DNA from: JAMBLL01 sp964460075
GTDB lineage: Bacteria > Actinomycetota > Acidimicrobiia > Spongiisociales > UBA5794
DNA length: 64,000 nucleotides
Assembly (NCBI GenBank): GCA_964460075.1
Contig: CAYWPC010000007.1
Span: forward strand, 24,768-88,767
Direction: 5' to 3'
Shown here: one piece after another, positions 55,185-63,756 of the stretch
How positions within the stretch are numbered: position 1 is the first letter of the stretch
How the letters are laid out: every line of letters begins with the position of its first letter
Notes under the pieces: model-generated
What the model was told of the DNA's origin: nothing
The model's database searches: none
Seen by the model: the letters and a program-made list of their open reading frames with translations, nothing else
Made by a program: the position numbers and the translations under genes

Positions 55185-55973
55185 ATGGATGAGAACATGG
55201 GTCGCCTAACAGGAAAAGTTGCGCTGGTCACAGGAGCGGGGAGCGGCATCGGTCGCGAGTCGTCCATCCTCTTTGCTGGTGAGGGTGCCAGAGTCGTGTG
55301 CGTCGACCTCGACGAAGCAACGGCACAGGCAACGATCGAAGTCATCGCTCAGGCCGGTGGCGAAGCGATCGCGGTCCGTGCGGACGTCTCTTCAGCCGAC
55401 GACGCTGCTGCGATGGTGCAAGCAGCCGAGGACTCGTTCGGTGAGCTACACGTGATGTTCAACAACGCAGGGATCATGCACAGCAACGACGGAGACGCTC
55501 TCTCGACGTCTGAGGCTGTCTGGGATCTCACGATGAACGTCAACGCAAAGGGTGTCTTTTTGGGCTGTAAGTATGCAATTCCCGCAATCCGACGGTCCGG
55601 CGGCGGCTCAATCATCAACACGGCTTCTTTTGTCGCCCATCTCGGGGCAGCCACCCCTCAGGTGGCATACACGGCATCGAAGGGCGCGGTCCTTGCGTTG
55701 ACCAGGGAACTCGCCGTGGTACATGCCAGAGAGGGGATCAGGGTCAACGCTCTCTGCCCCGGTCCGTTGCGAACTGAGCTCCTCATGAAGTTCCTCGACA
55801 CAGATGAGAAGAAGCAGCGGCGTCTGGTACATGTCCCGATGGGTCGATTCGGGCTCGCGTCCGAGATGGCGAAATCTGCTCTGTTCCTCGCGTCTGACGA
55901 CGCCTCGTACATCACGGGGAGCGAGTTCCTTGTCGACGGTGGCATCACCGCCGCGTACGTGACACCGGAGTGA
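55185..55973 (+). CDS. SDR-family oxidoreductase
   Basis: 262 aa classical SDR. Cofactor motif TGAGSGIG with Asp in VVCVDLDEA, indicating NAD(H) preference; NNAG motif; catalytic Ser in NTASFV and Tyr-x3-Lys in AYTASKGAV; ends FLVDGGITAAYV. Starts 18 bp after the GS-like gene; ATG 55200 is an alternative. In context a likely alcohol dehydrogenase acting on a gamma-glutamylated intermediate (inference). Confidence 0.9.
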   Translation: MDENMGRLTGKVALVTGAGSGIGRESSILFAGEGARVVCVDLDEATAQATIEVIAQAGGEAIAVRADVSSADDAAAMVQAAEDSFGELHVMFNNAGIMHSNDGDALSTSEAVWDLTMNVNAKGVFLGCKYAIPAIRRSGGGSIINTASFVAHLGAATPQVAYTASKGAVLALTRELAVVHAREGIRVNALCPGPLRTELLMKFLDTDEKKQRRLVHVPMGRFGLASEMAKSALFLASDDASYITGSEFLVDGGITAAYVTPE

Positions 55974-55977
55974 CCAC

Positions 55978-57426
55978 ATGACGAACGGATTCGAAGGGCT
56001 CCTCATCGATGGCGAGAGGGGTCCCGGTCTCGATGGCGGCTCGGCAGACGTCTTTGACCCCGCAACCGGCTCGTCGATCACCTCGGTCGCACTCGGCGGT
56101 CGCAACGATGTCGACAGGGCGGTGCGGGTAGCGAATGATCGATTCGCTGAGGGATCATGGAGAGCAATGGCACCGGCGCATCGTGGTGAGATCCTGGGAC
56201 GGATCGCCGACGGGATCACGAGCGCCCGTGAGAGTCTCGCTGCGGCCGAGTCCCGCAATGCGGGTAAGCCCATCTCTGCCGCTCTCGGCGAGATCGACGC
56301 CGCGGCCGCAACATTCCGCTACTACGCAGGTGCAGTCGACAAGTTCCACGGACAGACGATTCCCTCGAAGGCGACGGGCACGTTGATGACGTTTAGGGAG
56401 CCCCTTGGTGTCGTCGGCGTGATCGTCCCATGGAACTTTCCCATGCTCATTCTCTCGTGGAAGGTCGCACCGGCGCTCGCAATGGGAAACACCGTCGTGG
56501 CCAAGCCGGCGAGCACTACCCCTCTTACCGCTCTGATGCTTGGCGACCTTGCGATCGCCGCAGGGCTACCTCCCGGCGTGTTCAACGTGGTTCCTGGCCC
56601 GGGTTCGATTGTTGGCTCTGCCCTTGTGGCGAACCGCGATGTTCGGAAGATCTCGTTCACAGGGTCGACCGAGGTAGGGGCAGGCGTCATGCGAGACGCG
56701 GCGAACGACGTCAAGCGAGTCTCGCTCGAACTCGGAGGAAAGTCGGCTTCGATCATCTTCGCCGACGCCGACATGGACGATGTTGTCGAATCATCGATAT
56801 GGGCAGTGTTCGACAACGCAGGTCAGGACTGTTGCGCCCGCAGTCGCCTTCTCGTTCAGCAACCCGTGTTCGACGCGTTCGTAGAGGCGTTCACGAATCG
56901 GACGAAGCAGCTAACGGTTGGGCTCCCAGCGGGTGAGGCGACGGATATGGGCCCACTCATCACCGCGTCGCATCGTTCGTCTGTGGAAGATCACATGCAG
57001 CGCGCCGAAGATGAAGGTGCGGTGCGAGTCTGTGGAGGTGAGCGGCTCGAAGGCGCACTCGGCTCTGGAAGCTTTCTGACACCTGCGGTGTACGTCGATG
57101 TGGAGCCAGGCATGTCGATCATGCGCGAGGAGGTATTCGGACCGGTCGTGGCAATCATGCCGTTCACCGACGAGGAGGACGCAGTACGGATCGCCAACGA
57201 CTCGGACTACGGCCTCTCAGGCTCGATATGGACACGCGACATTGGTCGTGCGCTGCGGGTGGCGCGAGCGTTCGATACAGGGATGATCTCGATCAACTCC
57301 AGTTCGAGCGTGCACATCGAAGCTCCGTTCGGCGGAGTGAAGCGGAGCGGCATCGGCAGGGAACAGGGCATGGCTGCGCTCGATCATTACAGCGAGTACA
57401 AGACCGTCTTCATCGCAGACAACTGA
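55978..57426 (+). CDS. Aldehyde dehydrogenase (NAD(P)+)
   Basis: 482 aa. Oxyanion and cofactor segments VIVPWNFPML and FTGSTEVGAGVM, general base Glu251 (LELGGKS), catalytic Cys285 (AGQDCC), EVFGPVV and the terminal PFGGVKRSGIGREQG. Closest in layout to gamma-aminobutyraldehyde or betaine aldehyde dehydrogenases. 4 bp after the SDR gene and 1 bp before the amidotransferase gene. Confidence 0.93.
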   Translation: MTNGFEGLLIDGERGPGLDGGSADVFDPATGSSITSVALGGRNDVDRAVRVANDRFAEGSWRAMAPAHRGEILGRIADGITSARESLAAAESRNAGKPISAALGEIDAAAATFRYYAGAVDKFHGQTIPSKATGTLMTFREPLGVVGVIVPWNFPMLILSWKVAPALAMGNTVVAKPASTTPLTALMLGDLAIAAGLPPGVFNVVPGPGSIVGSALVANRDVRKISFTGSTEVGAGVMRDAANDVKRVSLELGGKSASIIFADADMDDVVESSIWAVFDNAGQDCCARSRLLVQQPVFDAFVEAFTNRTKQLTVGLPAGEATDMGPLITASHRSSVEDHMQRAEDEGAVRVCGGERLEGALGSGSFLTPAVYVDVEPGMSIMREEVFGPVVAIMPFTDEEDAVRIANDSDYGLSGSIWTRDIGRALRVARAFDTGMISINSSSSVHIEAPFGGVKRSGIGREQGMAALDHYSEYKTVFIADN

Positions 57427-57427
57427 T

Positions 57428-58138
57428 ATGAGAATCGGCCTTCTTCAGTGCGATCATGTGGCGCAACGGTACCGATCGATCGCTGGGGACTATGACGTCA
57501 TGGTTAGGGCGATGTTGCGTGAGGAAGGTCCTTCGCTCATCTCCTACGATGTCCGGCTTGGTGGCATGCCTAGCGGTCCTTCCGAATGCGACGCCTACAT
57601 CATCTCAGGTTCGGCATCGTCGGTGTACGACGACGAGCAATGGATCCGTGACCTTGAGACGTTCATACGTTTGGCGTCTCGGGAGTCTGTCCCGATGTTC
57701 GGCATCTGCTTCGGGCTTCACGCAATGGCTACTGCCTTCGGTGGCAAAGTCGAGTGTTCCGAGCGCGGATGGGGGGTCGGCGTTCATGCAATGCATGTCG
57801 ATCACCACCGCCCGTGGATGGATCCCAACAAGGATGTGATCGCTCTGATCATGAGCCATCAGGACCAGGTCGTGACGTTGCCCGATGGAGCGGAACTGCT
57901 CGGTTCGAGCGATCACTGCCAGAACAACTTCGTCGAATTCACACCAACCTGTATTGGTGTGCAGGGGCATCCAGAGTTTCAAGCCGCCTACGCGCGTGCG
58001 TTGTACGGCGGACGAATGGAGCGCCTGGGCGATCGGTTTGACCCCGCCATGGTATCGCTGAGGTCGCGGACGGACTCGGCGACGATTGTTGCGTGGATGC
58101 GTGCAATGTTCACCTACCCGACAGTTGCGAGATTCTGA
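57428..58138 (+). CDS. Class I glutamine amidotransferase-like hydrolase
   Basis: 236 aa. Catalytic triad Cys94 (GICFGLH), His181 and Glu183 (GHPEF). Stand-alone GATase-1 domain of the GMP-synthase-like subgroup with no synthetase partner, so it probably hydrolyses a gamma-glutamyl amide, as PuuD does for gamma-glutamyl-GABA (PuuD itself belongs to another GATase subgroup). Last gene of the GS-SDR-ALDH-GATase operon. Confidence 0.88.
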   Translation: MRIGLLQCDHVAQRYRSIAGDYDVMVRAMLREEGPSLISYDVRLGGMPSGPSECDAYIISGSASSVYDDEQWIRDLETFIRLASRESVPMFGICFGLHAMATAFGGKVECSERGWGVGVHAMHVDHHRPWMDPNKDVIALIMSHQDQVVTLPDGAELLGSSDHCQNNFVEFTPTCIGVQGHPEFQAAYARALYGGRMERLGDRFDPAMVSLRSRTDSATIVAWMRAMFTYPTVARF

Positions 58139-58180
58139 TGGATGTGACCCCCGGCGAGTGACTAGCATCGTCCCGTGCCC

Positions 58181-58231
58181 CCGGGAAAGCTCCCGGAATG
58201 CGGGCTGTCTCCATCACCGAGGTGGTGGAGA
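58181..58231 (+). promoter_or_regulatory. Leader hairpins of the sugar-type binding-protein gene
   Basis: Two adjacent hairpins: CCGGGA-AAGC-TCCCGG (58181-58196) and an 11-bp stem TCTCCATCACC (58208-58218) with 58221-58231, one G-U pair. TAGCAT at 58163-58168 is a possible -10. They could end the upstream operon or stabilise the mRNA leader. AGAGGAAG follows as ribosome site. Confidence 0.4.
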
Positions 58232-58250
58232 TCAAAACAGAGGAAGTGAT

Positions 58251-59657
58251 ATGAAATATCGACTATTGACATTGCTTGCGGTGATCGCATTGGTCGCAGC
58301 AGCATGTTCGAGTACCAGTGGCGATGACACCACGACGACGGCCGCGCCCAGCGATACCGGCACCGTCCAGGAAGCCATCAACATTGACTTTTGGGTTGCG
58401 TTCTCAGATGAGAAGCGTCTCGGCTTTGCCGAAGACAGAGCAGCCGAATTCAACGCGAAGCATCCTGAGTACAACGTCAAGGTGACGTCGTTCTCGTCAT
58501 ACAACGACGTCTTCGACGCTGCCGTGCTTGCGGTAGACAGCGGTCAGCCACCTGCACTCATTCAGTTCTTCGAGGCCGCCACGAGGCAGGCACTTGATGC
58601 TGTGGACTCGAGCGGGAATCCGATCTTCAAGTCGGTCACCGATGCAATCGGCGGGCGCACCGAGATTCTCGGTGAGCCAGTTGTCCTCGACTCTGTTGTA
58701 AGCGCTGCGCGCAACTACTACACGGTTGACGGCTCCTTCTACTCGATGCCGTGGAACACGTCAACGACAGTTCTGCTGTCGAACATGTCCATCCTCGAGA
58801 AGGCCGGAATCTCCGAGCCTCCTGCAACGTGGGGTGAAGTGACGGCGGCCTGCGAGAAGATTCTCGCCATGGACGGTGCTCCGAGTGGGTGTATCTCCTG
58901 GCCGAACCACTCCTGGTTCGTCGAGCAGAGCCTCGGGCAGCAGGGCGAGCTTCTCGCCAACAACGACAATGGCCGCTCCGGCCGTGCGACCGAGGTCTTC
59001 CTCGATTCCAAGGGCATGATCGACTACCTGACCTGGTGGAAGGACCTTGCAGACAAGGGCTACTACACCTACACCGGCATCCAGCGTGACTGGGGCGGCG
59101 TCGACACGGCCTATCTTGCACAAGAGATCGCGTTCATGGTCGACTCGAGTTCCGACACGCTCATTCACCAGGGTGAGGCCGCAGACCTCGGGTTCGACTT
59201 CAAAGCGTCGTTCATGCCGCGCAACGAGAACGTCGACTACGTCGGCAACCTCATTGGTGGTGCGACGATCTGGATGCTCGACGGTATGGATACGACCACG
59301 GAAGATGGCGCTCTTGCGTTCATGAACTTCTTCTCGAACCCGGCGAACGCAGCAGCGTGGCACCAGCTGACGGGATACGTTCCGATCACTGACGATGCCG
59401 TCAACCTGTTGAATTCAGAGGGTTGGTACGAGGAGAACCCGAACGCGAAGGTTGCTTCGGACCAGCTCGCAGCAGCGAAGGTCACCCCGGCCTCGCTTGG
59501 TGCATTGGTCGGCAACTTTGTCGGTATTCGTGACATCATCACGGCCGCGATCGAGGACATCCTCGTGAACGACCTCGACGTCGCGACCCGTATGGCTCAA
59601 GCCAACGAGGAAGCCAACAAGTCGCTAGCCGAGTACGAAGCACTCTTCGGAGGCTGA
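58251..59657 (+). CDS. Family 1 extracellular solute-binding lipoprotein (sugar/Ugp type)
   Basis: 468 aa. Signal peptide with lipobox VAAAC (Cys19), Thr-rich linker, then SBP_bac_1 fold: INIDFWVAFSDEKRLGFAEDR with AAEFNAKHPEYNVKVTSFS, YSMPWNTSTTVLLSNMSIL and YVGNLIGGATIWML. UgpB-like layout, so glycerol-3-phosphate, glycerophosphodiesters or a sugar are candidate ligands. AGAGGAAGTGAT precedes the ATG. Works with the two permeases downstream; no ATPase gene is adjacent. Confidence 0.9.
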   Translation: MKYRLLTLLAVIALVAAACSSTSGDDTTTTAAPSDTGTVQEAINIDFWVAFSDEKRLGFAEDRAAEFNAKHPEYNVKVTSFSSYNDVFDAAVLAVDSGQPPALIQFFEAATRQALDAVDSSGNPIFKSVTDAIGGRTEILGEPVVLDSVVSAARNYYTVDGSFYSMPWNTSTTVLLSNMSILEKAGISEPPATWGEVTAACEKILAMDGAPSGCISWPNHSWFVEQSLGQQGELLANNDNGRSGRATEVFLDSKGMIDYLTWWKDLADKGYYTYTGIQRDWGGVDTAYLAQEIAFMVDSSSDTLIHQGEAADLGFDFKASFMPRNENVDYVGNLIGGATIWMLDGMDTTTEDGALAFMNFFSNPANAAAWHQLTGYVPITDDAVNLLNSEGWYEENPNAKVASDQLAAAKVTPASLGALVGNFVGIRDIITAAIEDILVNDLDVATRMAQANEEANKSLAEYEALFGG

Positions 59658-59670
59658 TCTACATGACGGA

Positions 59671-59706
59671 GAATCGGGGGTGGGGCAAAGGTCCCGCCCC
59701 CGATTC
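59671..59706 (+). terminator. Hairpin between sugar-type binding protein and permease genes
   Basis: Stem 59671-59684 with 59693-59706 (14 bp, one G-U pair), 8-nt loop. 13 bp after the binding-protein stop, no T-run right after. Same placement as the hairpin at 51653 in the Dpp-type operon. Confidence 0.7.
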
Positions 59707-59744
59707 ACACCGTCTGACAGACCTTTTATGACGTCTCGTATCGC

Positions 59745-61124
59745 ATGCTGATCTTCGGACTTACAGTCGCCGCCATTGCGGGAACCCTGTACGTGTGGCG
59801 ACACTTCGAGCACCCGTCGGTACGGCGGTTCGCAATCGGATCTGCCGTAGCCGTCTTCGGTGCTGCTGTTACCCCGATCGCCATGGGACAATGCGGATTC
59901 GGGGCAGAGACATCCGGTGTGGACCTGGTGTTCGCTTGGGGACTCATGGCTGGGGGCGGCTGGATCGCTCTGATCATCATGCGGGCGATCTTCGACCGCC
60001 TGGATGGCAAGGTCGCCTCAGGTTCCTCGATGGCGGGAGAGATCAGGACCGGCGGATTCCGTATGGGTTGGTGGGTCCCGTGGGCTCTCCTGTCACCCAC
60101 GTTGATCATCCTGATCGTCTTCCTCTACGCGCCAGCGGTTCAAACGTTCACGCTGTCGACGAAGCTCACACGATTGGGTGCCCCGAAGTCCGTTGATGTG
60201 TGCTTCGGGAACTTCACAGAACTACTCATCACGAACCCCTACCAGCTGGTCGCGTATCCGCTGATAGCGATTGGCCTGGTTTACGGAGCCAAGTATTGGG
60301 CCCGCCACTCCGACCGAGGATCGTTGAGCCGCAGAGGTGCGGACATTGCCTCCGTCATCGCGATGCTTTCGGTGTTCGTGGCTTTGTATGCCATCTTCTC
60401 ACCAGGTGGCGACGGCCAGGTCGCATACAGGCCCGTCTATGTCAACACAGTCATCATCTCCGTCGGCATCGTCGCATCCGGAATGGTCGGTGGCTTGGCC
60501 ATCGCCTATCTAGCGTTTCGGCAGATCCGCGGTGGGGGAATCTACCGAACCCTGCTGATCTGGCCCTACGCTATATCTCCTGCCGTGGCAGGCCTCTTGT
60601 TCTTCATGATCTTCGATCCAACGGCGGGCATCTTCACCTACGTGATGGGTAACTGGTTCGGTATCAATGTTCCAAACTATCGTGAGAGCGCAATCCTTGC
60701 CCAGTTCGCGATCATCCTTGCAAGCTCTTGGAAGATCCTTGGGTACAACATCTTGTTCTACCTTGCCGGTCTCCAGACCGTCTCCGTCGACCAGGTCGAG
60801 GCGGCACTTATCGACGGAGCGTCACCGTGGCAGCGGTTCAGGAAGATCATCCTTCCCGCGCTCTCACCAATCACCTTCTTCCTCCTCGTCACGAATCTCA
60901 CGTACGCATTCTTCGAGGTGTACGCGACGATCGACTTCATGACGAAGGGCGCGCCTGCAGGCAAGACGTCGGTCGCGATCTACGAGATCATCCGCGTCGG
61001 CGTCAACAACGGTGACCTTGGCCGAGGCGCCGCACAATCGGTTTTGTTGTTCGTTGCTGTGATCGGGATCACCATGTGGCAGTTCCGAACGAGCGGCGAA
61101 CGAGTCAGCTACGGGGGTTCATGA
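59745..61124 (+). CDS. Sugar-type ABC transporter permease (UgpA-like) with extra helices
   Basis: 459 aa, against about 300 for the family. Residues 108 onward start the usual first helix (WWVPWALLSPTLIILIVFLY), and the EAA loop is AALIDGASPWQRFRKIILPA. Two additions: an N-terminal 105-residue part with about three helices (about 2-17, 28-48, 60-82), and an insert at about 165-228 with one or two helices between FGNFTELL and YVNTVIISVG. ATG 59745; coupled to the next permease by ATGA. Confidence 0.88.
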   Translation: MLIFGLTVAAIAGTLYVWRHFEHPSVRRFAIGSAVAVFGAAVTPIAMGQCGFGAETSGVDLVFAWGLMAGGGWIALIIMRAIFDRLDGKVASGSSMAGEIRTGGFRMGWWVPWALLSPTLIILIVFLYAPAVQTFTLSTKLTRLGAPKSVDVCFGNFTELLITNPYQLVAYPLIAIGLVYGAKYWARHSDRGSLSRRGADIASVIAMLSVFVALYAIFSPGGDGQVAYRPVYVNTVIISVGIVASGMVGGLAIAYLAFRQIRGGGIYRTLLIWPYAISPAVAGLLFFMIFDPTAGIFTYVMGNWFGINVPNYRESAILAQFAIILASSWKILGYNILFYLAGLQTVSVDQVEAALIDGASPWQRFRKIILPALSPITFFLLVTNLTYAFFEVYATIDFMTKGAPAGKTSVAIYEIIRVGVNNGDLGRGAAQSVLLFVAVIGITMWQFRTSGERVSYGGS

Positions 61125-61972
61125 TGAAGGGTTTGACATCTGGTGTCCAACGCAAGACCTTCTTCAGGGGTCGCCGTTGGCCGTATCACATAGGCCTGAC
61201 CGTCACTGCGCTGATCATCGCGTTCCCTCTGCTGTACGCCGTCATCGTGGCGACCCAGACGAACCCTGAGACGTATTCGTTCCAGTTCACTCCCGGGTCC
61301 GCGCTCAAGGCGAACTTCGATACGGTGTGGTTTCAGAGGGACTTCGCAGGTGCGATGTGGAACTCGCTCCAGCAGTCGATCCTCGTGACGATTGGCAAGA
61401 CGGTCTTGTCGCTGCTTGCAGGTCTCGCGTTCGTGTACTTCAAGTTCAGAGGAAAATGGATCGTGTTCTTCCTCGTTCTCGTGACCCTGATGATGCCGAC
61501 AGAGGTCATGATTCTCGCCTTGTTCCGGATGGTTGGCGGATTCGGGTGGCAGGACACCATGGCGGCCCTCGTCGTGCCGTTCCTGGCGTCGGCAACTGGT
61601 GCGTTCCTCTTCAGGCAGCACTTTGCCAACATGCCCACTGAGCTACTCGAAGCGTCCCAGATCGATGGCGCGTCGCCTCTGAAGTTCCTCACCAAGGTGC
61701 TGATTCCGCTGTCGTGGAACGTCATTGCGGCTCTGTTCGTGATCCAGTTCGTATACACGTGGAACATGTTCCTGTGGCCGAGCTTGATCATCAGGGACGA
61801 CTCGAAGCAGGTCGTTCAGTCCGCTCTCCAGACGCTCACGAACATCGAGGGGTCTTTGACGTTCGGGCCTCTGATGCTTGCGGCCGTGATTGCCTCGATC
61901 CCACCGGCCATTGTGTTCGTCGCGATGCAGAAGCCGTTCATGAGCGGGTTCGCGATCGGCCAGAACAAGTAA
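61121..61972 (+). CDS. Sugar-type ABC transporter permease (UgpE-like)
   Basis: 283 aa from ATG 61121 overlapping the previous stop. Six helices, EAA loop LLEASQIDGASPLKFLTKVL, normal size. Second membrane subunit of the importer; the absence of a MalK/UgpC-type ATPase implies that one is supplied from another locus, as for MsiK in actinobacteria. Confidence 0.93.
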   Translation: MMKGLTSGVQRKTFFRGRRWPYHIGLTVTALIIAFPLLYAVIVATQTNPETYSFQFTPGSALKANFDTVWFQRDFAGAMWNSLQQSILVTIGKTVLSLLAGLAFVYFKFRGKWIVFFLVLVTLMMPTEVMILALFRMVGGFGWQDTMAALVVPFLASATGAFLFRQHFANMPTELLEASQIDGASPLKFLTKVLIPLSWNVIAALFVIQFVYTWNMFLWPSLIIRDDSKQVVQSALQTLTNIEGSLTFGPLMLAAVIASIPPAIVFVAMQKPFMSGFAIGQNK

Positions 61973-61998
61973 CTCGTAGCCCGCAGCTGGGGCCGTGT

Positions 61999-62703
61999 CT
62001 ATGTGGTCTCTTGGATCCGCAGCTTCGATATGCCTTCGTGCGATTCGAACACGGGTACGAGCTGGTTCAGTTCGGTGTCGTTCAGGATCAGGGTGATTGT
62101 GGGCAGCCCTTTTCTCTGGCCGACGGCCCAATGGCCGATATCTGGCAGGGGTCGTGCTGCCGTTGGTGCCAAGCCCATGACGATGTCGCGCAGATCGTCG
62201 ATCGTTTGCACGTCGGTAACCGTCAGCCGCACCGACCAATGGGCTCCGCGGAGCACTTGGGATCGAAGCTGTTTCGAGAAGCGGTCAGAGATCTTCAATA
62301 CCGCGAGAATGATGATCGACACGACGATTGCGAGTCCCCAGAGGCCTGCGCCTGCGGCCATGCCGATCGCAGCGACCGACCAGAGCCCTGCCGCCGTGGT
62401 GAGGCCCTGGACGCTGACGCCTTGGCGGAAGATGAGGCCAGCGCCGAGGAATCCGATTCCTGTGACGACCTGTGCCGCAACTCTCGAGTTGTCTGGCCCT
62501 GTGAAGGCCTCGATCGAAAGCACCGTGAACAGCGCGGAGCCTGTGGAGACGAGTGCATATGTTCTCGGGCCCGCGTCCTTGTTCGAGAACTGGCGCTCGA
62601 CACCCAGGATGACGCCGAGAACGGCGGCGATGAGTACTCGCACGCCGCCAAAGAAGGCGACCGTGTCACCGAGATTGTCGATCCATTCTGCAGCAATAAA
62701 CAT
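61999..62703 (-). CDS. MgtC/SapB-family membrane protein
   Basis: 234 aa. Four to five N-terminal helices with the family's LGVILGVERQ and RTYALVSTGSALF, VTGIGFLGAGLIFRQG, LTTAAGLWSVAAIGMA; C-terminal ACT-like cytoplasmic domain (about 150-230). MgtC proteins act in low-Mg2+ and acid or phosphate homeostasis by modulating ATP synthase or transporters. Single gene, convergent with the permease. Confidence 0.9.
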   Translation of the reverse strand: MFIAAEWIDNLGDTVAFFGGVRVLIAAVLGVILGVERQFSNKDAGPRTYALVSTGSALFTVLSIEAFTGPDNSRVAAQVVTGIGFLGAGLIFRQGVSVQGLTTAAGLWSVAAIGMAAGAGLWGLAIVVSIIILAVLKISDRFSKQLRSQVLRGAHWSVRLTVTDVQTIDDLRDIVMGLAPTAARPLPDIGHWAVGQRKGLPTITLILNDTELNQLVPVFESHEGISKLRIQETT

Positions 62704-62826
62704 AGGTTGAGCTCACAGTAGTGGTCGAATCGATGCTTGAGACGTACCGGAGAGGCGGTCAGAGTATCGGTGGTGAGGTGCGGGCTGTCGTCCCCCGAGG
62801 GATGGTGGCTGTCGTGATGTGGACGT

Positions 62827-63756
62827 TCAGGCCAGAATCACACCAACGAGGTTGTGCTCGTGGTCGACGACCGGCAGCGGTCCTGGTCCGAGCCGTTCAC
62901 GTTCAGAAATCACCATGTCCGTCGGGTCGCACCTGTCGCAGACGGCAACGGTCTCGATGTGCGGCTCAATGGTCGATGAGGATTCGACCTGTGCGAGCGT
63001 TTCGCTCCGGACGACACCGAGCAGCCGGTGGGCTGCCACGACGGGCGCGAACGGATGTGACATAACAGCGAGTGCGTCGCCGACGAGTAGTTCAGGGGCC
63101 AGAGCGAAGCCTGTCGGGCTGGCCATGATCTGGAAGCACCGTTGGGGGGCATCTCGTACGACGAGAACGCACCCTCTTGCACGAGACGTGAGACGATTGC
63201 CGGTTCCTGTGAAGTGTCTGTCGATGAACGAGCCTCCGGCGACGCCATGGACCAGCAGTGTCTCTCTGGATAGGTGCTCGGTGATGCTGCGTGGGTCGGG
63301 CGTCTCGATCGCCAAGGTTTCGAAGGTAGATCCATTGGCCGTGAGGCGGTCGAGACGTTGTTGTGCAATCTCGCGCTCATCGGGCGTTGCATAAGCTGTG
63401 ATCACGGTTCCGGCTACGCCAAGGCTTGCCGCCACGATTCCGCCGATGGTCACGGCACGGGGCGAATGGGGGCCATCTCCGACGGCGACCGCCACGGAGG
63501 TGATCGCGCTCGCATCGAATCCGACGGGTACGACGTTCGTGACGAGGTCAGAGCGCGGGAATCGTTTGGTGACGAGCAGTCGGATGCGGTTGTCGATGCA
63601 TGAGGTGGCGAGATCGCCGGTGATGCGTACGGGGGAGACTCCTAGGAGTTCTGCCACGTCACGGTTCGAGCCACCCTTGGTCCATGCGACGCGATCATGC
63701 TGATCGTCTTCCGGCAGGTTCGCAGGAGGATTATTGGTTTCGTACGTGGAGACCAT
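62827..63756 (-). CDS. USP domain fused to C-terminal CBS domain
   Basis: 309 aa from ATG 63756 (ATG 63780 possible; neither has a clear ribosome site). Residues about 70-205 form a UspA-like domain with the ATP motif G-2x-G-9x-G-T at 171-185 (GVAGGSFIDRHFTGT), and NRLTSRARGCVLVVRDA. Residues 224-309 form a CBS-like pair that ends abruptly at VGVILA. The first 65 residues are not recognised. Possibly an adenylate-binding stress protein. Confidence 0.7.
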   Translation of the reverse strand: MVSTYETNNPPANLPEDDQHDRVAWTKGGSNRDVAELLGVSPVRITGDLATSCIDNRIRLLVTKRFPRSDLVTNVVPVGFDASAITSVAVAVGDGPHSPRAVTIGGIVAASLGVAGTVITAYATPDEREIAQQRLDRLTANGSTFETLAIETPDPRSITEHLSRETLLVHGVAGGSFIDRHFTGTGNRLTSRARGCVLVVRDAPQRCFQIMASPTGFALAPELLVGDALAVMSHPFAPVVAAHRLLGVVRSETLAQVESSSTIEPHIETVAVCDRCDPTDMVISERERLGPGPLPVVDHEHNLVGVILA

